The position numbers and the translations under genes were made by a program. Positions 13,500 through 26,400 of a stretch of 64,000 bases of DNA are shown piece after piece (position 1 is the first letter of the stretch; each line of letters begins with the position of its first letter). Below the pieces are notes generated by a model. The model ran no database searches and was not told where the DNA came from. It saw only the letters and a program-made list of their open reading frames with translations. Source of the DNA: Metopolophium dirhodum (lineage: Eukaryota > Arthropoda > Insecta > Hemiptera > Aphididae); contig NC_083561.1 of NCBI RefSeq assembly GCF_019925205.1, positions 12,833,217 to 12,897,216 on the forward strand, read 5' to 3'.

Positions 13500-14163
13500 T
13501 TAGATTCTGAAGCGGCAGGGGCGTATTTACGGTGGCGGATATGAGGACAAATCCGCCCCCATGGCTCTTTAAATACATGTGTATTATTATATTATAATTA
13601 TTATATCGTAATCTGTAAGCTAAAATTCTTGTCATCCGCCCCCTAAAAAAAATACTAAATACGCCACTGCTGTGCGGAGCGAAGAAGCTATAGTGGTTTT
13701 ACAATGGTGTTTATTTATTTCTTTTATCCTGTATACAAAATTTCTACCAGAAGGAGTGCTATTTCAACATATATAGTACCTTATCTTTTAGCAAATTGGA
13801 TCAAGATGGTACTTTAGAGAGGTCATTTTTCGTTTTTCTCAATAGTCATTCAATGCCACGGGAAAAACCAACGACAAATCACGAAAAACCGCTAAAAATG
13901 GGATTTTAAATACGTAACGCTTTGTTTATCACCATAGAAACGAAAAAAAAAAATTATTATATTATAATATTAATTCAACTTACAGGGTATAATAAGTATA
14001 AACAATATAAAATATCCTAACTGACAAACCGTCTCCGCTCAGAATAGTTTTTCTTACACAAAGATATTATACTATTGAATTCAAGTTTGATACAATCCAT
14101 TATACATAGACCCACTTGTAACCTACTGTACAACAGAGCGACATCTACTTACCCACTTTTTTT
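13500..14163 (+). mobile_element. Non-autonomous element with TTAGATTCTG end, split by a nested hAT MITE
   Basis: Begins TTAGATTCTGA with GCGGAGCGAAGAAGC resuming after the insertion at 13516-13669. It then has TTTCTACCAGAAGGAGTGCT and ATTGGATCAAGATGGTACTT, shared with both arms of the palindrome at 43000-43617. The right part (14021-14163) is a minus-strand copy of the GTAAGTGGATGTCGCTCTG repeat and ends CTACTTACCCACTTTTTTT. The pairing of these two ends also occurs at 57044-57938, which suggests they are the two natural ends of one family. Confidence 0.65.
13516..13669. mobile_element. hAT-type MITE nested in the 13.5-kb element
   Basis: Left end CAGGGGCGTATTTACGG; reverse complement of the right end is CAGTGGCGTATTTAGTATT. 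Flanks are CTGAAGCGG and CTGTGCGG, an imperfect 8-bp duplication at the point where the host element should read CTGAGCGGAGCG. 154 bp, no coding capacity. Confidence 0.7.
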
Positions 14164-16777
14164 AAAATTATATTATACTATTTTCCTTAAAGGACTGTAA
14201 TTAACTTTGTTGAAGGAAAGAATTATGGGGTAATAATATATTAAATGTATGATTTTATTATGATAAATTATCAGTTGGCAGTCAGTGACAAGTAAATTAA
14301 CATTAGAGTGTTTGAGTCTATAGTGAGTCTAAAATGAGTGCCACCTGCCATGCGTCAAGCAGCATTTTATTTTATAGCGGTATTCAAGTCATAGATCCAT
14401 GATTTTTTTTTTTAAATATAAAATTATTTATATTATTGTTGTTGTTTTATTTTTATTTTGTAAGGATTGCACGACTATATAAATTAACATAAGGGCAGTC
14501 GGGCAGTGTGACAATAAAATGTTGAAAACCAATGGTTACAATGGTGGGTATATCAACAACGGGCACCAGGAGTCAGCGCTCATTTATTGGCTGTGTACGA
14601 GTTGATTTACGGGTACCTGTTTAACTAAACTGATACCGTTAAGTTGATCCCAGGTCATTAAGAGGTACGTAGTACGTACGAGTTGATTCCCTGGTCATTA
14701 TATATTTTTTTTTCAATATTTAGTCAAATATTCAGCCTATTCGCTTAATTCAAGAAACACCACGAGGAGATTGGCCGACAAGTTTCTCAAAAATGTGGTT
14801 CTTTTTAGTTTTTTCATATTTTGAAAATCATTCAATTTTTTGTTAAAAGATTATTAGTAAAAAAATCGAAAAAAAAACTATAACTGAATAAGTGCCATTA
14901 AGTGTTAAACTAAAATAATATATTAGCATCTACTCGACTACTCATAGGTATATTATATTTTATATAAAACCATTATTAAGAACTATTATCATTTATCAAT
15001 ATTCAACAGTAATTACTAATTAGTAAATAGTAGATACTTACACATAATTTAATAATTCAAAAACTACTCATATGAATATCAAATTAGATAGTTATTTCTT
15101 TGAAAAAAAAGTTTGTGTCACCATAGGGATGGGTACCTAGTTACTTTTTAGTTCTTAAATTATATAAAAATCTAATAACCTAATTTAAAATATGGGATTT
15201 TTAAAAGTGTGCTTGAAAATTCCAAAAATCAGAATTTGAATAAATGCATAATTAAAACATAAAAAGAGATGAGAATGCTTATAGTGAATCATTCCCGTAT
15301 ATCCGTATAGGTTGGATTTGATTATTTATAAATATATATTATGATTAATGGTAAATATAATATTATTATTAATATTTAATGCCCATATTCAAAATAAGTA
15401 CATTGCGAGTTTTGGTGGGCTAACGTTATATTTTGAAAGGGCATAGCCCCTCCCACCCTAACGAAAGTGGTAGCTGGTAGAAATGGACGCGTGGCATCTA
15501 TACGTATCTCATATCTAAATTCGAGCTGCCAAACCATATATTTCTTATAAACTTATAATTTAAAATAATTATACTTAAGTGTCTATAATATAGTATGTAA
15601 TTAATATATTAAGGGGCCTCGCTATAGCCTATAGCATTGATTTAAGGAGAAACTTTAGGCAATTTCTAATTTCGTAATCGCCACCCGAGATCTATGTGTT
15701 AGTCGTAAATGATTGTTAGTGTGTGGCGTCCATTCGGGTCAATATATTGTATGTAGCGGTACGGAGGGCTCTCCGCACACACATGTCAGTAGGCAATATT
15801 GTGATCATGAAAAAATGTTTATTTTTCACTCCAACATACGTTTTTTATTCTATCAATTTGTCGCAACGACGATTTGTATTCTGACAAAATATTCTTTTTT
15901 TCCACAACATGTTCGAGGGTTGATCGTGGCACATTTTCAAAATTGTATTTAGTTAATTAAATATTTAAGATGGAAATTCTGAATTTTTTACAATTTTTAT
16001 TGCAATTATAATTATTAAAATTAAAATATATTATGATATTATGTTATTTTCATAGGCTTTATACTAGGTATATGGTTATTTTATCGTCATGACTCGTACA
16101 ACGTTTTCGGCGTTTACCCACACGGCCAGCCAAAAAATATATAAAATATAAATATAATAATAATTAATATTCTATAGAGGGGTGTATAGTTATACACACG
16201 GTCTTTAATTAATCTGGGCGTGTACTTTTTATTACACTACCTACCACAAGTTAAATCATAAATATTCTTTTTTGTTATTTGATACACATATTATTACAAT
16301 ATAATATTGTTATTTGTTCCATGCTACTATAACACAGACTTCTATTATAAATAGTACTATGTATAAATAATTGTACTATAATATTGTATTTGAATACTAT
16401 TTATTATTAATTGCATCGCGGTATCACACATGGTCTTAGAATATAATATGGTGGTGTCACACATTTAAATTTCAAACCACTGACAATTGTTAACATTTCG
16501 TATATAATACATATTATATTAATATATTGTATTTTCTGCATTACACTCATCATTAACTCATTACAATTTGATAGTTGATATACTCACAGACGTGTTTATC
16601 AGACATTGATCAGATCTGTCTACACAATATACTGCATCGAGACACGAGTGTTCTATATTGATCGAGAAAGTAGTATTATAAACTGTTTTGTGGTAGTTGA
16701 GTAGTTCCTAACTATAGTAAATACTTAAGTTTTTCACTTATCCAGTGTGCTTTTGGTCATTGTTAATTTTATTGTTA
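14164..16777. other. Intergenic sequence, nothing recognised
   Basis: AT-rich, no coding exon with splice-site support. A short frame near 15713-15952 has no family signature or splice context and was not accepted. Confidence 0.45.
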
Positions 16778-16915
16778 TCTGTATATATAAAACAGTAAGC
16801 TGTCTGACTGATCTATCAACGCACAGCTCATACTATTGGACAGATCGGGCTGAAATTTGGCATACAGATAGCTATTATGATGTAGGCGTCCGCTAAGAAA
16901 GGATTTTTGGAAAAT
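16778..16915 (+). repeat. Dispersed repeat fragment (CTGACTGATCTATCAACGCA type)
   Basis: TATATATAAAACAGTAAGCTG is followed by GACTGATCTATCAACGCACA and GGGCTGAAATTTGGCATACA. This phrase order is familiar from repeats dispersed in aphid and other insect genomes (recollection, not checked). Truncated after AGAAAGGATTTTTGG. Confidence 0.5.
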
Positions 16916-17143
16916 GTTTTTTAACTAATTAATATTGTTAGTTCAATGTTTGAAAAATGTAATTTCTTTAATGATACCTAATATTGTAATGATTATTATA
17001 ATAATAATACAAATCCGAGCCATTATGAAAAGTAAAGTTAGGACTATAATCATACAAAGTAGTAAATAATTACATTTTTGATTTAACATATTATTTGAGT
17101 TTTACTATAATCAGTTTCTAAATAAAATGTTGTATTAATATAT

Positions 17144-17425
17144 ATTTTTTTTTATTAGTTAACCCGCGCCAACTTAGGCCATTGGGTGGTTTTTTTAAAC
17201 TGTGGGGAATAGTAGGTGTAAACTGTAAACACGTGTGTGTAGTTTTGGCAGATTTCAAGTGGGCATTCCGTAGATATCTGCCATGCCCGGGTGGGGGATG
17301 GCGACGCTTGTTCTCCGGACACCGTGACTTGCCCGAAGAAAAATGCCACCCATGAACCGAGGTTTGAACCAGCGTCGGTATGCGTCACAATCGACGCCTT
17401 AGTCCGCTCGGCCACTCCGTCCCCC
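17144..17425 (-). mobile_element. tRNA-derived SINE with 10-bp target duplication
   Basis: On the minus strand the head reads GGGGGACGGAGTGGCCGAGC with GGACTAAGGCGTC, a type II tRNA-like (Ser/Leu) A box TGGCCGAGCGG, and a B-box region GGTTCAAACC. The body (GGCATTTTTCTTCGGGCAAG, CACGGTGTCCGGAGAAC) follows and it ends in an A-rich tail. ATTAATATAT flanks it at 17134-17143 and 17426-17435, a perfect 10-bp target duplication. RNA polymerase III transcription is expected for an intact copy. Confidence 0.85.
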
Positions 17426-17528
17426 ATTAATATATTATTATTAAATTTAAATCTGTTTCTTTATTTTATTTTATTTTCAGTTGATTGTTTATGTATTGCA
17501 GTTGATAAAATTGAAAAAAAAAATCATT

Positions 17529-20500
17529 ATGGAACAAATAAATAATTCTGATGTAAGTATTTAATGTTATACACAATGTAACAAATTTATACAATTTTAA
17601 TGCTTCTTTGATATATAATTATCATAATATGTTAAATAAGTTAGTGTTCATTATTGTAATTACATATTTAATCCAATATTCTAACCTGACGGAAACAATA
17701 ATTAATACCACAATTAAGTGGTAGGAATATGTAGACAGGATATCGCGGGTTTGGATCCAAAAGGTTCTATGTAAATATTTTATTATTTTTTGATTACCAA
17801 ATTTCTTCTCAATTAACTGTCGAAATAATACAAATTTTGATTTAATTTAAGGTAAGATTATTATCTAGGCAACCTCATGGGCTTTTTATTATATTTTGAT
17901 TTTCAAGTGAGTTATGAGTACTTGAAGATGTACAAACAATTTACAATTTTAAAATACTCATAACTCGCTTTAAAATTAAAATATAATAAAAAGGTTGAGG
18001 TTGCCTAGATTATTATCTTACCTTTAGATTTTAAAAGAAGTCAATTCACTAATATTTAAACTAACGGAGCTACACGTGTTTTTCTGAGCGTAGAATTTGC
18101 TATGTTACACACTTGTAAGACAACATATGCAGGTATCACATCATCTTAACATATTTTAATACCTTTAGATGTTTTTTATTATTCCTAATTTCTATATGAA
18201 ATTATATGTATTTCTGAATTGAAAATAAGTTTACCAATTTTTAAAGGTTGGGTTCAATAACACTTATATACATACTATTATTTATTTACCCGGTACCAAA
18301 GAAGAATGTATATCCACTTAAAATAATTTTCAATTCGATTTAAAAAAAAATATCTATATGCAATTGCAGGTGTGTTTTGAATTAATTAATTAATATTATT
18401 TACTTAATTATAACCTTATTTTTTTTTATATAAAGTATAATTTTTGATAGATTTATTGGTGGAACTCTTTAGAAAGTGTGCTTTTCCAGAAAAAGTTATT
18501 TTGTCATGCATTACAGATTTAAGTAAAGAAAATAATGAGCTACAAATGCACTGTTTATGTACAATACTGCAATTAGTAATCCAATATTATCAAAAGTAAC
18601 AATAAAAAATTGCTATGAAGAAATTGTTTAATATAAATAGTTTTTTTTTCTAGACATATGATTTGAACAAACCAGTTAATAAGCCTAACCTCTATAAATA
18701 ACCATGGAATGTCATCGACACTAAAATGTTTAATACATCAAGTAAAAAGAATGCATTCCAAGGGTTGGAAGAATGAGGGCAATTGTTTTTAGTTTAATAA
18801 TAATTTAAAAAAAACTACTGCTGTATACTGTTGTGCTAAGCGAAAAAGCAGTATCTCCAATTTTAGTCGAAATTGAGATATTGCTACATGGGGGTTGGTT
18901 AATAATCTGATTTTATACCATTTTTCGCAGTGAAAAAGCAGTATATCCAATATTTAACATTGAAAATGAGCATTCGAAATTAAGAAAATAAACAGTAAGT
19001 CCATAATTTTTGTGAAACTAGTACCAAAAATACAGTAGATCCCAATAAGTAGCAAATAAGCAGTAAGTGACGTGGAGTTACTGTTATTTCGCTTATTTTC
19101 AAAACATTTTAAACAATAACTAAAACACAGTATCTCCGTATAGTATATTTGATAATATTGGTGTATAAATTATATTCTGTAGTCACAACCACGGTTTCAG
19201 ATTTATATTAAAGGTATATCAATTTGTTCTACTTTGAGCCTAGACACTCATTCATGTCTGCTGACAGTTTCCATCACCAAGTCGAGTTATCATTGAAAAA
19301 AACAGGTAAAGTATATGATTTTATGGACTTTTAAAAAGTTATCCCTAAATCCAATAGTGGACATGTAGATGCAAAAGTAATGGCTCTCTAAGACTTCTAT
19401 GATTGGAAATCAGAATATTCTGTTTATAAATTGAACAAATAAAATATAAGACCAATACTTAGTGACATTGTTCATATAAAGGCAGAAAGAGGGTTGAATT
19501 ATTTGCTTTACAAAACAGACTACAGTGAATATTGTCTATTTGGAAAACTTGATTTTTTAAAAAACAACATCATTACAAATGGAATTTCAAAACCAGACCA
19601 AAAAACTAAAGTTCTTGGTATTCATCCAAGCAAAAAGGAAAGTATCATAAAAACATTAGTTCCTTTAATGCCAGAAACAAGGAAACAATTCTGGCTAGAT
19701 TTTCCATGTGCTATGAAAACACCAGATTTATACAGTGACAACGAAAATTAAAAATATTAATATAATGATAGCGTTATTATTATAAAAATGTCAGTCTGAT
19801 TAAATTATTTTTAATTATTTTATAAATTGTTAATTTAAAGTAAAAAGTACTTACTTGCTCAAAAGTGTTTGCAACTTATTTATTTATATAATAATACGTA
19901 TATTGTACCAAATGTATTGTATAAATATGTTATTAGTTATTACTATTTACTACTAAGTTAGTAATTACTTTATAGATTTTTCTATTAATTTCCCTATATT
20001 AGTTTTAAAAAAAAAAAAACAGTATCTCCCTATTATAATAATTTTTGTTAGAATAAAATATACAGTATCTCCATAGAAATGGATACTGTAAATTTGCTTC
20101 TGATAGTGCTTATCAAATAAGCAGTAAGTCCATTTTAATGGTCAAGGAGTTATCGAAAATATTTAAAAACTCATAAAATCAATTCTATGATATACAATTA
20201 GTATATACACGTTTATTTTAGGATTGTATGTTAATTATACTTGGTGCACGGATCAGTAATGAGTCTAAACCTGTTTAGTTGATTTCCCAACATTTTGCTT
20301 AGATGGAGATACTGCTTTTTCGTTAAGCACGGCAGTATAGGTGTAGAGTGTACCTCAACATTGAGTCACTGTAATGGATACGATAGCATTTTTTTTTATA
20401 TATAATAATTATATGATGAATCATTGCATATGAACAACGATTTTGAGAGGAGATGGGCATGTCTTTTTAGTAATTCATGTAATTTTTCCAGTTGTTATTA

Positions 20501-21370
20501 AGAGGATGTCAGTAAACTATTTTATTTTCTCTCTCTGACCCACGCACAACATAGAAAATGGGAGTTCAACAGAACCAATCTTGTGTTATCTTCAGTTTTA
20601 GGGTGAATTGACCTATTATAAAACAAAGTTAAGAACATGTTGGATATGTGCATTTTTTAATTGTAACATTTTATACACTTATAACCAGGGTTCAGGATTT
20701 ATAGCAACTATTATCATCAAAAAAGCACTTAAAAATATTAAAATAAGTAAAAAAAGCACGACAAAAACTACCAACAAAAGTTTTTTTCTATATTATATTT
20801 TAATTTTTTATTGTATTTACAGAGCCAGTTAAGTTTAAAGGAAACAATCATACTGCATTTTCTGATTTACCAACACATATGAAGGGTGTGTATAGATTAA
20901 AATCAAATGTGATAATGGCAGAATGGATTCATGATGTTCTTTTCAATTTTGTCAACAAGAATAAAATTGATGTATGTTCCAATATTATCTACTGTAAAAT
21001 ATTTTCTGATGTCAAGTTTGTATAATTTCTATACTTGCAGGAAGTTATACAGTTATTAAAAATTAGTAATACTTGGATTTTCTACGATCCAGTATTGTTT
21101 GTTGTTGCAATAATTCTTGTAGCTCTAGAAGAAAATCAAAATGTAAGAAATCATGCTGGAAAACTTTTAGATAATCTTAATAAAAAAAAAAGTTATCAAC
21201 ATGTTCAATTCAATCAGGGTAAATAGTATAAGGAAGTAATTAAAATATTTTTTTATATGCTTGTTATTTGTTTCAGAGTCAACAAAGTGTTGAATGATTC
21301 GGCCACTAAGAAAGAGTATCCAAATTTGTCAAACTTAGTCTCAGATATAACTGGCCAGTCTAAACATTAA
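17529..21370 (+). CDS. Unidentified multi-exon gene, structure incomplete
   Basis: I do not recognise the protein. Three 3' exons join cleanly: 20823-20971 (contains DLPTHMKGVYRLKSNVIMAE), 21041-21218 (contains SNTWIFYDPVLFVVAIILVA) and 21279-21370, ending TGQSKH then TAA. The last acceptor must be the second AG of CAGAG. An upstream coding-like stretch at 18451-18595 (LLVELFRKCAFPEKVILSCI and on) has an acceptor GATAG and a donor choice: GTAAAG after 18522 keeps the phase to the next exon, GTAACA after 18595 does not. A short ATG exon at 17529-17552 with a good GTAAGT donor does not keep phase with 18451. Content suggests an all-helical protein. A 1.5-kb transposon sits in the intron between 18600 and 20822, so the gene may be disrupted or only partly modelled. 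Confidence 0.4.
17847..18026. mobile_element. Palindromic MITE
   Basis: Arms of about 75 bp face each other: TTAAGGTAAGATTATTATCT and AGGCAACCTCA at the left, their reverse complement with few changes at the right (ending TTATCTTACCTTTA). The arms also share the inner phrase GAGTTATGAGTA. The centre is about 30 bp. No coding capacity. It lies in the first intron of the unidentified gene. Confidence 0.8.
18075..18155. repeat. Fragment of the fold-back family seen at 38.4-39.5 kb
   Basis: GCTATGTTACACACTTGTAA and GACAACATATGCAGGTATCA parallel GCTATGTTGTACATTTGTAA and GACAACACATGCGGGTGTGA near 38930-38980. Diverged partial copy. Confidence 0.55.
18824..20339. mobile_element. DNA transposon with 36-bp terminal inverted repeats and CAGTATCTCC subterminal repeats
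   Basis: Left end starts TATACTGTTGTGCTAAGCGA and continues AAAAGCAGTATCTCCA. The right end is its inverted copy with four mismatches over 36 bp. The flanks are compatible with a TA target duplication. Inside, CAGTATCTCC or close variants occur near 18949, 19130, 20022, 20063 and 20306 (inverted), and AAATAAGCAGTAAGT occurs near 19057 and 20117, so the ends are built of repeated short sites. It encloses a broken protein relic at 19231-19751. Superfamily not determined. Confidence 0.78.
19231..19751 (+). pseudogene. Broken transposon-encoded protein, possible transposase
   Basis: Reading along one chain gives FEPRHSFMSADSFHHQVELS, a stop, then further segments (VIPKSNSGHVDAKVMAL, DFYDWKSEYSVYKL, RPILSDIVHIKAERG) interrupted by at least three stop codons and one frame change. 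An open piece from about 19494 to 19751 follows, with LPETRKQFW-like C-terminal sequence (VPLMPETRKQFWLDFPCAMK). The HSFMSADSFHH motif resembles proteins encoded by insect DNA transposons (recollection). The relic is centred within the inverted repeats, so it is most likely this element's own decayed gene. Confidence 0.55.
20395..20625. repeat. Dispersed repeat fragment
   Basis: ACGATTTTGAGAGGAGATGG recalls ACGATTCTGAGCGGAGACGG of the abundant repeat family, TTAAGAGGATGTCA recalls the 38.5-kb fold-back arm, and GTGAATTGACCTATTAT matches the phrase at 13450. A mosaic of old fragments; boundaries uncertain. Confidence 0.4.
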
Positions 21371-23479
21371 AGTTTAGTAATGCCTGTTGAATTTAAAATT
21401 AATAATTAATTATATATCTTGTAGAATTTTGTATTAAATAGATAAACCTATTTTTATATTATACTTCAGTATGCAATTAGGTATATTAAAGTTATTATTA
21501 ATATAACATTTTTTTATTTTCCCAACTGTTATAATAATAAATATATAATGTATAATTGACTTCATTGTTAAAAATTGTTAACTGTTAAATAATTATTTAG
21601 TTATGAAAATAACATTAGATAAAACTTTATTTATTTATTGGATATCTTACATTCACCAGTTCAAACAAATGGTTTATTTTCAATCTGTACACATGTCAAA
21701 GAATTTAATATTTTTAAGCCACTCAAAATTATATAAAAATTAAAGATTTTAATTTTGAAAACAGATTTTGTTTCATTATTTAGTATATGTTAAATTGTTA
21801 TAACCAAAGTTAAAAACTGATTCATTTTTCCTTCAAAAAGATTTATTGAATACATTTTTTTTTTTTAATTATAATTTAATCGTTTGGAATAATAAATATT
21901 GCTTGAAATATAAAATTTAGATAACATTGGTTTAATCAAAATATATAAACCAAGATTCTAGTTTTTCAGGTGATTAGATTTAAATTTCAAAGTACAACAA
22001 CATATTAAGTAGATCCTTGTGTAAACACTGTTATTAATGATAATATTTGAAATATCTACCTTATAATGTAATTATTTGATAATGTTTGCATGTAAATAAT
22101 ATAGCCTAAACTAATAGAGGGAATAAATTGTCAATCACAAATAAAATTAATTGAAAATGATTATATAATGTTAAAACAAAAATAACATTAATTTAAAAAT
22201 TAGAAAATTGCATGTGATACAAAGAAATATCAACAAGTTTTTATTAGACAAATACATACTGATAGGTTACACAAAAAGGATTTACATAATATAAACACAA
22301 AATATTATGTGTCTTCAGTTTAGTTACATTTGACACTCTATTAAATAATAATCAATGATTGAACTATTCTAAATAATATATCAGGTGAATTTGAAATATT
22401 GTTTTTTTTTCATTCCTATTATTGTATAAATAAATATACATATTTGATATCTAATATATTTAAATATAGTTTTACAGTATACCAAAAAAATAAATATATT
22501 AAACTAATTAAATGGGTGGTTGACAAATATGAATGTGAAAATAGTTTTTTTAACTTTAAGCATAAGTGTGAAGACAACTTGTGTTTTGAAATATTAAATT
22601 AATCTGTTCAGATTTTATATGAAATACAATAATAGGTTTTAATTAAAATTATTGGTATGTAGAAATAATTTTGTTTAATGACATCAAGAATAATGAAAAA
22701 CAAGGACAAATTCAATTGATCTCAACTTTACTGTACATTGAATGAAACATGTGGAAAACAGCATTATAAAACAATACAAAATAGCTAAATAAACAACAGA
22801 GGTATTATATCATTTTTAAGTACTCAACAAGCAATTGAATAACAAACACCCAATTGTCAATACGTCATTCCTGGTATAGAAATATCACTTACATAAAACC
22901 CATTGAATAAATAAATAAATAATACTCTTTGATTATTTAGATTTATAATGCTATAAGCAAAAGGTAACTAAATTGATAGGTAATAATTTAAAACTAAGAT
23001 GAAATACAAAAGTGATTATGAATTTTATTTGTCTTACTCAAATTCATCAGCTATAAATAAATTAATATAAATGTACAGCATTTTGTCATAATTATTTAAT
23101 GTAACAAATTTTTATTATTACACTATAAATAGAAATTACATACAATGCTTAATATTTTTTTTCCCTTTAAATACTCATTTTAAATGAAGATTTAGAGCTA
23201 TATCTCAACATAAATATTAGATGATTTATAATCTAAAAAAAAAAAAAAACAAAGCTTAGAATAAAAAATAAAAAAATTAAAACATACTTTGTTTGAAATC
23301 AAAATTCATTAATACATTTTATATAGATAATGAATTTAAACTATAGTGTAATGACATTCAACCTAAATGTAAGAGGCATATCAATTCATAAAAAACTTTA
23401 ATTCACTTTTTTTTCTAAACTTTATAATATATATATTTTTTATGTATCAGTTATGATTTATACTTTATTTACCGCGTAT
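21371..23479. other. Convergent intergenic sequence, nothing recognised
   Basis: Holds the 3' ends of the (+) unidentified gene and the (-) belle gene. AT-rich with long T and A tracts; no coding exon or RNA gene seen. Confidence 0.5.
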
Positions 23480-26400
23480 TTATGACTGAGACCACCAATC
23501 TTGAGTTGAAGAATTTCCATTGGGAGCTGCACCGCCACTATTGTATGATCCTCCATAATTACCACCACCATAAAATCCACCTCCTATAAAGTAAATCAAC
23601 AATTAATCATAGATAATGTTTAATATTACAAATCGTAAGAAAAATCCAATTTGGTAAGTACTATAGTATAAATTAACTCAATTACCATTATTACTGCCAC
23701 CTCCATAGTCCCTACGAGGTGGACCAGAACTACCACCCCTTGGTGGCATGCTGCTTGTTGTACGATAATCTCGAGAACCAAAACCGGCACCTCCAAAACG
23801 ACTTCTGCAATTTTTAAGATATAAATTAAATAACTTTGAAATAGTATTTAGTTCTAAATAATATAAATTGTACAAATTTGAAAACATACCCTCCTTTTGC
23901 TCCATTACTTCTTCTTCCACTGCTCATTCTGAAGTCTACAGCCATACTTTCCAACCATCCAGGTAATTCCTGTTTTGATTCAGTTATCAATTCCATTAGG
24001 TCTCTAGTTAAATTGCGATTTTTATCATTGAAAAAAGAAGTGGCCAAACCTTTTAAAAAATATAACAATTAGATAATATAGTCAGTTAAATTATTTAATT
24101 CTTGGATAAAATAAAAGAAGTATTTAGAACTCACCTAAGTTTCCCATACGGCCAGTACGTCCAATGCGATGCACATACTCCTCGACATCTGATGGTAAAT
24201 CATAATTAATCACATGTGTTACATGAGGTATATCTAAGCCTCTAGCTGCAACAGCTGTAGCAACTAAGACCGGTGTGTTCCCTGATCGGAAACTTTTTAA
24301 TGCATCCTCACGTTCTCGCTGTGTTCGGTCACCATGAATAGAGGTTACTGGATAACCATTGGAATACAAAAATTCTTCCAAAGAATCGGCGCCTTTTTTA
24401 GTTTCAACAAACACCAATATCAATGACTCAGCAGGTTCTGTAATCAAGAATAAGACAATTATAAAAAGAAAATAATTAATACATTTAAATATACTAACTT
24501 GATCTAATTGGAGTAGCATTTAGTAAATCTAATAAATAGGATCTTTTGTTTCGGTCTTCAACCCAAACAATTTTTTGTGTTATGTTTTCAGATGTTGATC
24601 CAACTCGACCAATAGCTAAGAAAATATAGTTGTCAAGAAAATCTCTAGCCAACATCTGTAAGTAGATAGATACAAATGTATAAGAAAAAATGTATAATTT
24701 CAATATGAGTTATTCCATTTACTTGAATTTCTTTAGGGAATGTTGCAGAGAACATCAGAGTTTGTCTGTCACCTGGAGGCGGCATAGAATCCTTCTCAAC
24801 AATACGTCTTATTTGAGTTTCAAAACCCATATCTAACATTCGATCAGCTTCATCCAAAACTAAGTATCGACAAAAATCTAACCCAATTTTACCCCTCTCC
24901 AACATGTCTACTAAACGGCCAGGAGTAGCCACTAATAAATGGCACCCCTGTTCTAAATCACGGATTTGGTCCATAACATGTGAACCACCATAGCTGTAAT
25001 CAGAATAAATTTATAATAAATTAATTATTTTTACATATTATATAATTAATAAAAAATACTTACACAACACAAGGACGTACTCTAGAACGATACGCAAACT
25101 TCTTTGCTTCATCATATATTTGGGTAGCTAATTCACGAGTAGGAGCTAATATTAAACCAAGAGGATATTTACGTCTTGACTGTAGCTGTTAAACATACAT
25201 TTTAAGAACATTTTAAAAATAATTCTAAAATAATTATTGATTATTGTCAAACCTTAGGCCCAACATTATAGGCAGCTGGCCCTTTTTCATAAATCTGATT
25301 GAGTATGGGAACCAAGAATGCAGCAGTTTTGCCTGATCCAGTTTGGGCACAGGCCATAACATCACGACGGCCAACAATAATCGGTATAGCATACTTTTGA
25401 ACTGGAGTTGGAGTATCATAACGAGTCAATGCAATATTCATGCGTATAATATCTGTCAGCTTAATGTCGTCAAACTACAATTAAGATAAAATGAAAAAAC
25501 ATAATTATTAAAATTTGATACAAATGATGTTATTCTCAAAGTAAATTATATTAAGCTTACTGTATTAATATGGGAGGGTATATCTTCACCAGTTGCTTCA
25601 ACTGGAATATCTTCATAATTTTTAAAGTTAATGCCTGTACTATTATTTCCAAAAAGTTCCTCCTCCAAACGTTCATCAGGGGGGAGTGGTTTTGTCCAAT
25701 CTTGATTAGAAGCGCTAGATTCATCCCAACGGCCACCTCTACGATTTTCTCCGCCTCTACAATCATCATTGCTGTTAAGACTTGTTGAGAATATTATTTA
25801 AAATAAAAAATAATCAACCTTCTTCCATCACGTCCACCACCTCCTCCTCCTTCTTGCCACCTGCTGCCTCCTCCACCACCACCTCCTTGATTGAAACGCG
25901 ACCAATCGCCGCCATCTCTATCATTGCGGTAATTGCCTCTATAACCACCTCCGCCTCGTCCGCTACCATAATTGGAACTCGATGATCCATTGTAGGAACG
26001 ATCTTCATAATCATCTCTTCGGCCACCACGGCGATCGTTTCCTAAAATATTGTTACATTCTTATAAGTTTAAGTTAAAACAACATTAGAAAAAATGCATC
26101 GGAATTGTAATTTAAAAAACCTGATGGTTGGCGAGGAGCGTTAAAATCTCTGTCTGTATCAGCACTTTCTGTAACATAAAAAAAACAAAATAACTTGTTA
26201 CAATAACTATTTATCTAATAATTAAAATACAGAGCAAATAGAACATAGTCCTTAAAATTATGTTTAAGAACTTTAAACACAATAAACAAAAAATTAAGTT
26301 TTTTATATTTAAATTTAAAAATAACGATTAATTATTTGATACATTTTAATAATTCAATGAGATCAGGAAAACTAAAAATACCCAGCCATATTTTTGTCAC

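Noticed and set aside
15713..15952. 79-residue plus-strand frame
   Set aside because: No family signature, no neighbouring exons; likely random.
25782..25985. Ser/Thr-rich plus-strand frame
   Set aside because: Antisense of the Gly/Arg-rich belle exon 4.
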